From positions 992,001-1,056,000 of the forward strand of contig OU015551.1 of the NCBI GenBank assembly GCA_907165065.1: a stretch of 64,000 nucleotides of DNA. The letters run 5' to 3'. The notes below the pieces were generated by a model. The model was not told the origin of the DNA and made no database searches. It saw only the letters and a list, made by a program, of their open reading frames with translations. Of this stretch, positions 57,283 to 64,000 are shown in pieces. Made by a program: the position numbers and the translations under genes. Origin of the DNA: Caprimulgus europaeus (Eukaryota > Chordata > Aves > Caprimulgiformes > Caprimulgidae). The stretch's first letter is position 1. Each line of letters begins with the position of its first letter.

Positions 57283-58547
57283 CTAGGAGAAGATGTGGAT
57301 GGCTTGCGTGGCGGGAGTGTGGCAAGCGGGGCACTCGGGTTCCGCTTTGCCGCAGATGCGCATGGCACACTCCATGCAGAAGAGGTTGTGGCCGCAGGGG
57401 ACCAGGGCGGCGATGACCTCGCTCTCGAAACACACCATGCACTCGCGGGAGCTCTTGCGGTGCCCGTCGGAGCTGCTCGAGTCGGTGGGCGAGCCCGAGG
57501 CGGCGGAGATGCTGCCAGGCAGGGAGGAGGAGGAGGAGTAGCCGGTGCTGTTGGAGAAGGAGGAGAGCGAACCTTGGGTGGGCAACCAGGACAAGGTGCT
57601 GACGGGGTCGCTCTGGATGCGGCGCGCTAAGGGGTGGTCCAGGGTGACGCCGCCGCTCTCGGGGAGGGTGGGCGAGTGGCGCGGCGTGGCCGTGCCGCTG
57701 TTGCGTCTCTGCGAGCCGTTGATGGAGGAGCAGCTGCTGAAGGCTTGCAAGGGGTTGCCTGAGCGCTCAAAGGGTGACCAGATGGTGGTGGGTGTCGTGA
57801 GGTCGAGGGCCAAGAAATCGAAGCCGAAGTCGCACTCCTCCGAGCCCAGCGGGGCCGGGGGCTCGCTGAAGGTGAAGCCGCTGCTGGTGCTGTAGGGGCT
57901 GGTGGGGCTGGCGTCCGCCACCCGCCCGCTGTAGAAGGACTCGGTGGAGGTGCTGCCCAGGGAGCTGAGGCTGTCGTTGCGCAGGGTGACGGAGGGGCGG
58001 CGGGCAGGGTGGGGGGCCTTGGCCCACAGGCTGGCCGTGCTGCCCTGCAGGTCGAGGCAGACGTCGGTGCCGTTGGAGTGGAAGTCGTTGTCGGCGTTGA
58101 CGTCGATGAAGGAGCCTGTCCGCATGGTGATGTGCGCCTCGATCTCCTCCCTGGCCCGGTCCACGTTCTCGGGCATGCCCGTCACCTCGAAGACAGGCTC
58201 CTTGTCCCGGCTGGGTGTCACGATGTAGGTGTGCGTCTGCTGCTGGATCCGCTTGATGGTGGCTCCCTTGGGCCCCACCACCAGCCCCACGACACGGTAC
58301 GGGACCCTCACCTGGATGGTGGTCTGGCCCGGCAGGTTGGGGGGCCCCTGCAGCGCTCCCGTCAGCCCGTTCACCTTGTTGCGCGTGGCCCGGATCATGG
58401 AGAAGTGCTCGGCGGCCGAGAGGATCTCCCTCTTCGCCATCTCCACGTCCTCCTTCCTCCCAGTCACGATGAAAACGGGCTCCTCGCCCCTGACCGGCGT
58501 CTTGATGTACGTGTTGGTCTTGGCACGCAGGGCTTTGATTTTGCAGC
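57283..58547 (-). CDS. MEX3D: MEX3D, RNA-binding KH/RING protein, last coding exon (partial)
   Basis: MEX3 proteins bind mRNA through two KH domains and carry a C-terminal RING finger, a ubiquitin-ligase type. This exon starts at a good acceptor (CTGCAG|GCTGCAAAATC) inside KH1, right after the family's VGRQG, and runs to the TAG at 57283-57285: 420 full codons plus two bases. Visible in order: the rest of KH1 ([20 protein letters not shown]), KH2 ([20 protein letters not shown]), a Ser-rich linker and the C3HC4 RING ([19 protein letters not shown] to [16 protein letters not shown]). MEX3D rather than MEX3A/B/C is indicated by [51 protein letters not shown] and the ending [18 protein letters not shown]3 genes usually have two coding exons. 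The first (start codon and half of KH1) is not in the window. Confidence 0.96.
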
Positions 58548-59684
58548 CTGCAGAGCAAGGAGAAGGAGAAAAAAAAGACGTGTCAAAGCTGAAACCTGGC
58601 GAGGACCCCTGCTCAGACAGGACAGGGAGATGCAGGACCAGCAGGAACCAGCAGGTCCCTTTGGTTCTGCACAGACACCCTGGGGAGAGGGGCCCTTCCC
58701 ACCACAGAGGCAGCCAGGGGCTCCCAGCTCAGTGCCAGGGGGGCTGCACCAGTCTGAGACACACCAGGCTCCCAGCACCGGCCTGACCCTCTGCCACCAG
58801 CTCCTCCACACCACAGTGGGGATCGAGGACCTGCAGGACACAGCCAGCAGCCCGGCTCTGGGGGGGCTGGGACATGCAGCCATGGGGACACTTCCTGGCT
58901 GTTGAGGGGCTGAGAGGCCGGGTTTACTCAGAAGGTGTTTAAGGAGGTGCAAGGAAAAATAAAAAGACGCTGAAGATGGAAGGGAAGGAAAAGGCCTGTT
59001 GGGATCCTGCAGGTTTCTCAACACCTCTCAGACAGCAGCTAAACCCCAGAAACAGCCCTGGTCACACCCCAACAGCAGCAACGATGGCCCTGGAGGGATG
59101 GGGCAGGTGGGGCTCCCCCCGGCCAGGCAGCACAGGCACCTCCTGCCCCAAGGAGGGAGAGCCCGGGGCAGGGGAGAGCCCGGGGCAGGGAGAAGAGCCT
59201 GGGTCAGGGGTGCTCACGGGGCACCAGCTCTCCCCGTTCTGCCAGGATCTGCTTCCCCCACACGAGGGAGGGAGGGGATTCAGCAGGCAGAGCCCAGGCT
59301 GGAACACAGGAGATGAGGGCTCTGCTGCCAGCTCTGCCTTTGCCTCGCACCATCCCAGGCAAGTCCCTGCCCCTTTCCTCCCGCGGGCGAGCTGGGCTCC
59401 GGCTGCACACCCCGGCAGTGCCCTGTCTCCCCCTCCCACGCACCCCCTGAGCTTTGCAGGGCACCCAAAGCAAAGCCAGGAGCCCGCAGGGATGGAGGGG
59501 ACCCGGGCAGAGCCCCAGGACTGTCCCTGTGCACTGCAAACGCTGCTGCTGCAGATCCACAGGGACAAACAGCCGCACACCGCCGGGGAGAGCCCGACTC
59601 CTCACAGACACGGCCAACACAGCCACGAGCGCCCGGCTGGCTCAAGGCACTCCTCCTGCTTCTCTTCCTCCTCCTCTGCCCAGA

Positions 59685-60105
59685 TGTTCTACTCCACTCT
59701 GGTGAGACCCTTCCATAAGAAGGACATGGATCTAATGGAGCGAGTCCAGAGGTGGCCACGAGGATGATCACTGTGGCCTTCCATAACTGAAGGGAGCTTA
59801 GAAACAGGAGGGAGAGCGACTTTTGACCCGGCAGAGTGATGGGACAAGGGGTGATGGCTTGAAACATGCAGAGGGGAAATGGAGATGAGATGTGAGGAAG
59901 AAATTCTTTGATGTGAGGGTGGTGAGACCCTGGCCCATGTTGGCCAGAGAAGCTGTGGCTGCTCCTCCCTGGAAGTGTTCTGGGCCAGGTTGGATGAGGC
60001 TTTGAGCAACCTGGTCTAGTGGAAGGTGTCCCTGCTGCTGGCAGGGGGGGTGGCACTGGATGAGCTTTCAGGTCCCTCCCAGCCCAAACCAGTCTGGGGT
60101 TCTAC
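59685..60105 (+). mobile_element. CR1 LINE, 3' fragment in MEX3D intron
   Basis: It starts gttctactccactctggtga, contains gatgggacaaggggtgatgg and ends with cagcccaaaccagtctgggg and ttctacg. It is antisense to MEX3D. Confidence 0.88.
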
Positions 60106-63100
60106 GCTTATCCAGCTGCCAGACTTCAGCAGGGAAGGCCCTGGAAGGTTGAGGGGACTCTGCTGGGATGACACAGGACGTCCACACTGGTCTGTCCCAA
60201 CCAGGAAAATCAACCTGCACTCGGTAGCGACTGGAGAGCAGCGTCCTCCTGGGGTCCACGCTATCCCTGGAGACCCAATGTGGGGCATTTACCAGGGCAT
60301 CATGAACAACAAGGAGTAAAACACTGTCAAAAGAAGTGACAAAAGAAGTGAGCAGCAGCTGTCCTGGGTGTCCCAGCCCAGCTTTTCAGCAGCACTAACC
60401 CCTCTGATAGCCACATCCAGGGAGCTGCCGGGTGGTGACACCGGCCTCTCCCAACACTTCCTCCAGCAAACCTCGACAGTAGCTTGCAGCAGCCAGCACG
60501 GCCCGTGCCTGGCTCCAGGCTGCTGGCACCTCCCTGTGTCCTACCTGCTGTCTGCAAAGGTCCCAGGATGGACACAGGCAGGTTGGAGCAGGCAGATAAG
60601 CAGCCAGGTAGAACTGGGGAGGCAGAAGACCTGCTGAGATCTCCCTCCTAAGCAGGGAAACCCTCTGGATTTCATACAAGCCTGGTGGCCTGAAGGCCAC
60701 CTCCGTGCACTTGTAATCAAACAAATGTTCCTCCTGCCTCACATTGCCCCAGGGATTCAGTCCTGGCTTGGGGCAGCAGGATGAGCCCAAATTCAACCCA
60801 AATTCAAGCCTTTGTGCAATTGCCCAGGCAGAAGCCAGCCTGGGGATGGCACAGAGCTGCCCCGTTCCCCGGAGCCGGGGAAGCCGCTGAGCGGCTGCGG
60901 GGACACACGGAGCAGGAATGAGGTGGAGAAGGGTTTGTCCAGGCTCTTCCTAATTGAGGATAACAACTGGGAGGTGCATTTATGGCTGGGGGCATATGGT
61001 GGGGAAAGCAACAGCCCAGGGCAGGGCAGGGCAGAACCAGCAGCTATCAAAGGTGAAGTGTTTTAAAGCATGTGCCAGCTCCTGCAGGACTGTCCAGAGC
61101 GAGGTGCCTGCCACTCCCATGGTTCCCTCCCCGACTGATTCTGGTACCTGCTATCAGCTCTCCCCCTGCTCTGCTGCTGGGCAAACTGGGACGAGCACGG
61201 TGGCAGCGGGCAAAGGCAGCCGGGCTGGGAGCCAGCGCCAGGGCTCTGCCGGTGCCTCCCACCCAAGTCCCAAATTCACCCTTCGCAGCGGGAAGCGGCA
61301 ATTTCAAGATCCAAAAGCATCAGCAGTTGCCAGGAGATGCGAACAGGAGCTGCTCAGGAGCCACATCCCGTGGAGAACACGGCACAGCCGGACTCTGCCT
61401 CGCCGCACTCCGCCGCGCCGGCTGCACCGGCGGGACCGAACCGATGCTACGGCAGCGCAAAATGGAGGCAGAGTTTATCCAGCTGCTCCTTGTGAGCCCT
61501 TCCTAGGGGCAAAGCCAGCAGCCTGGGTTAAAAATGAAAGGGGTGCCTGGCTGGGCCAGCTCCTCCCTCCTCAAACAAGCAGAGCAGGAAAAACGCACAC
61601 GACCTGCGGCTGCCGGACGCTGCCGGGTCCCACCGCGCCCGTGTCGTGCGGGGGCAACCGTGGCACAAAACAAACCACAGGTCGGAGCTGGTTCTTCCAA
61701 TCGTGGTGCCCAGGCAGCAGGTGGTGCACAGCTCTGGGGTGTGCAGGGAAACAAGGCAGAAAAGGAGGAATCAGCCGGGGAAGCCGCTCGCCCGAGGCCA
61801 CGTGCTGGCATCGCCTGAGGCCACGTGCTGGCATCTGCACCGGGACCCGCGCTCGTCCTGCGGAGCATCCGCCAGCACCACACACCGGTGGGGACATGGA
61901 GGGAGCAGAGCCAGGACAGCATCACGGCCTCACCCAGGGCCAACCTGTCCTGCCACTGCCCCCAGCCCCAAAATCCACCTAAGCCACCCCTCAGCCACGG
62001 GAACTCCCAGGCAGCGGGTGCTCAAAGCCCGGACTGGGAAGGACGAGCAGCCCCTCCCCAGCTGGGATTCAGGGAAACCTTTAAACCCCACCCCTGGCTC
62101 CAGCACCAGGAACGGGGGTAGAGACAGAACCTCACAGCAGCACGGCCCCTGTCCTCCATCTCACCTGCACCCAGAGAGGTGGCTGAGCCCAGGCTGCTCC
62201 TGCCCACACTCAGGGAGAGACGCTGACATCCCCAAGCCCCTCAAAGCCCCCCCGAGAGCCAGACACACTCAAACCACAGGGCACAGGTGGTTCAACCAGC
62301 AAGCAGGGGAACGATCCACACCAGTACGAGCTGTTTTGGATGAGTCTCCCACCCAAGTATGTAGTGAAAACCCCGTCCCAGGCGGCTGCATCCGTCTGAA
62401 GCTGGTGGAGCACATCCCCACGGGAATGGGGCCGTGCTGGATGGGAGCTGTGGAGAGGACCAGGGGCCACCCAGCATTGCTGGCATTGCCAGATCAAGTG
62501 CCTGACCTCAACCAAGTGGCAGCAGTTGGCATTGCCATGTTTTACCTTGCCAAGGGCTGGCACGCAGCACTAATGAAGAGAGACGAGGAAAACAAGGTGC
62601 CAGACTTTGCTACAAGTCTATAAACAAGGTGACTTTAAAAGCATTTTTCAGCTCCAAAAGAAAACACCCCAAAACTGGGTGGGATGGGTGCTGCAGCCCC
62701 AACAGACCCCTGGGTTTCACCAGAGCCCAGGAGCAGCCCAGTTGCCACATTACAGCTCTTCAGCAGAGCTCCGAGTCCCCGTGGGCCCAAACTCATCGTG
62801 GCAACCCACGGCCGCGCCCAGCTGCAGGCAAACACCCCCATTCCGGGGGTCTCAAGCACACACAGCCCCACCGAGCCACAGCCACTCGTGCCACCACCCA
62901 GCCCAGCCTGCAGAGATGGCACCAATGGATGGGTGTGAGCTGGATGCTCCCCTCAGACCTTCTTGTCTCCAGACTGCACACCCTCCTCTTCCATTCCCAC
63001 TGTTCCCAGCTCCAAGACCCTCTCTGCCCACCCTGTGCAGCTCTGGCACACTTCCCTCCACAAAGCCCTGGCTGGGTCCGTCCCACCAGCCCTCAGGCTG

Positions 63101-63556
63101 AGAAATCCCTGGTTTTGGACAAGAAATTGAACCCCAGGGGATTGTCCCCAGGATAATGCAGTGATGGAGGTGGCACCTCAGGAAAGGTGGCTGCTCTCCC
63201 TGAAAGTCCTCTCTTGGCACCACCTAAGAGGACTTTGCCCTCTGCCAGGAGCCCCAGTCAGACCAGGGATGTGAGAGCCCATGAAAACCAGCACAGCGCA
63301 GGCTGGGGCCGTGGGCTGGGAGGTGCCTCTCCATCCTCTGTGCTCCTGCTGTCACCCAGGCAAGAGAGAAGAGACCTGACACAGCTCATCCACTCACTCA
63401 TCCCCAGCATGGCCTGGCCAGCACCTGCTTTGAGATAAGGTGGCCTCCTCCACGTAAGGAGGACAAAGCCAGCTGATCCCCTTGGCCAGACCATGTCTCC
63501 ATTTGCCCAAGGAGCTTTGCAATTGCAGTGTCCAGCTCCAAGCTATGAAAAGCTCA

Positions 63557-64000
63557 GAACCCCAGAATGGCCTGGATTGGAAAAGCCCTTGAAGCTCATC
63601 GAGTCCAACCATGAACCCAACACTGACCAGTCCCCACTGACCCATGTCCCTCAGCACTGTGTCTACACGACTCTTCAATCCCTCCAGGGATGGGGACTCC
63701 ACCACTGCCCTGGGCAACCCCTGCCAATGCCTCAGAACCCTTTCAGCAAAGAAATTCTTCCTCACATCCCATCTCAGCTGCCCTGGCCACAACTGGAGCC
63801 CATTTCCTCTTGTCCTGTCCCTTGGTCCTTGGTTGAACAGACCCACCCCCACCTCTCTGCACCCTCCTGTCAGGGACTTGGACAGAGCCAGAAGGTCTCC
63901 CCTCAGCCTCCTTTTCTCCAGGCTCAGCACCCCCAGTTCCCTCAGCCGGGAACTCAGCACACTTGTGCTCCAGACCCTTCCCCAGCTCCGTTCCCTTCTC
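63557..64000 (-). mobile_element. CR1 LINE, 3' part, runs off the right edge
   Basis: The tail is at 63557 (cagaaccccagaatggcctg). The ORF2 terminus reads on the minus strand to the window end ([40 protein letters not shown]). The frame is intact as far as visible. The copy closely resembles the ones at 21.3 and 43.1 kb. Confidence 0.9.

Larger units (their letters stand above)
58548..64000 (-). other. MEX3D: MEX3D intron (partial)
   Basis: This stretch is upstream of the last MEX3D exon. I found no minus-strand text matching the first MEX3 exon ([20 protein letters not shown]), so the intron is at least 5.4 kb. It holds two CR1 copies. A GC- and CpG-richer part at about 61.1-62.3 kb has long open frames on both strands but no recognisable protein. 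Confidence 0.65.

Noticed and set aside
57283-58547. MEX3B or MEX3C as the identity of the KH/RING gene
   Set aside because: The linker text ([30 protein letters not shown]) and the ending [15 protein letters not shown] match MEX3D; MEX3B reads CPVCHTAVTQAIRIFS.
61646-62623. 325-codon plus-strand frame in the MEX3D intron
   Set aside because: It has no recognisable domain and a composition typical of GC-rich non-coding DNA.
1-64000. CRISPR arrays, bacterial operons, tRNA or rRNA genes
   Set aside because: The sequence is clearly vertebrate. The regular repeats are minisatellites without spacers, and no tRNA or rRNA sequence was recognised.

Overview
The window looks like bird nuclear DNA, probably from a small GC-rich chromosome corresponding to chicken chromosome 28. 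I infer this from about 17 CR1 LINE copies in both orientations, two avian-type ERV LTRs, GC-rich genes with very short introns, and a gene set (CERS4, MEX3D) that maps to human 19p13. All three recognisable protein genes lie on the minus strand. Exon boundaries are conceptual splicing done by eye from splice sites, reading phase and family conservation. No search was run.

Layout. 1-26.5 kb: the first coding exon of a ceramide synthase (CERS4-like, 5492-5664), with introns on both sides. These introns hold CR1 copies, an 0.8-kb purine-only tandem repeat (6199-7020) and a complete solo LTR with a 5-bp target duplication (18264-19694), which carries an expanded 39-bp minisatellite. 26.4-27.4 kb: a CpG island, probably the CERS4 promoter and non-coding first exon. 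27.4-36.5 kb: intergenic DNA with CR1 copies and a possible second LTR. 36.6-53.8 kb: a complete class V myosin gene of 37 coding exons, 1734 residues, with every exon phase matching. 53.8-56.2 kb: its presumed promoter, a 16-bp minisatellite array and a CR1 copy. 56.2-64 kb: the 3' UTR, last coding exon and part of the intron of MEX3D, whose first exon lies beyond the right edge.

The most notable content is the myosin. It has an intact motor (P-loop, switch I, switch II, TEDS glutamate), six IQ motifs, a coiled coil and a globular tail with the DIL region. It resembles MYO5B but is too divergent to be MYO5B itself. It sits directly downstream of MEX3D, while MYO5B in human is close to MEX3C and MYO5A/MYO5C share a chromosome with MEX3B. 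The simplest reading is a fourth vertebrate MYO5 paralogue from the genome duplications, kept in birds and absent from the three-member human family.

The genes do not form a pathway. CERS4 makes ceramide in the ER, the myosin would carry vesicles on actin, and MEX3D is an RNA-binding RING protein.
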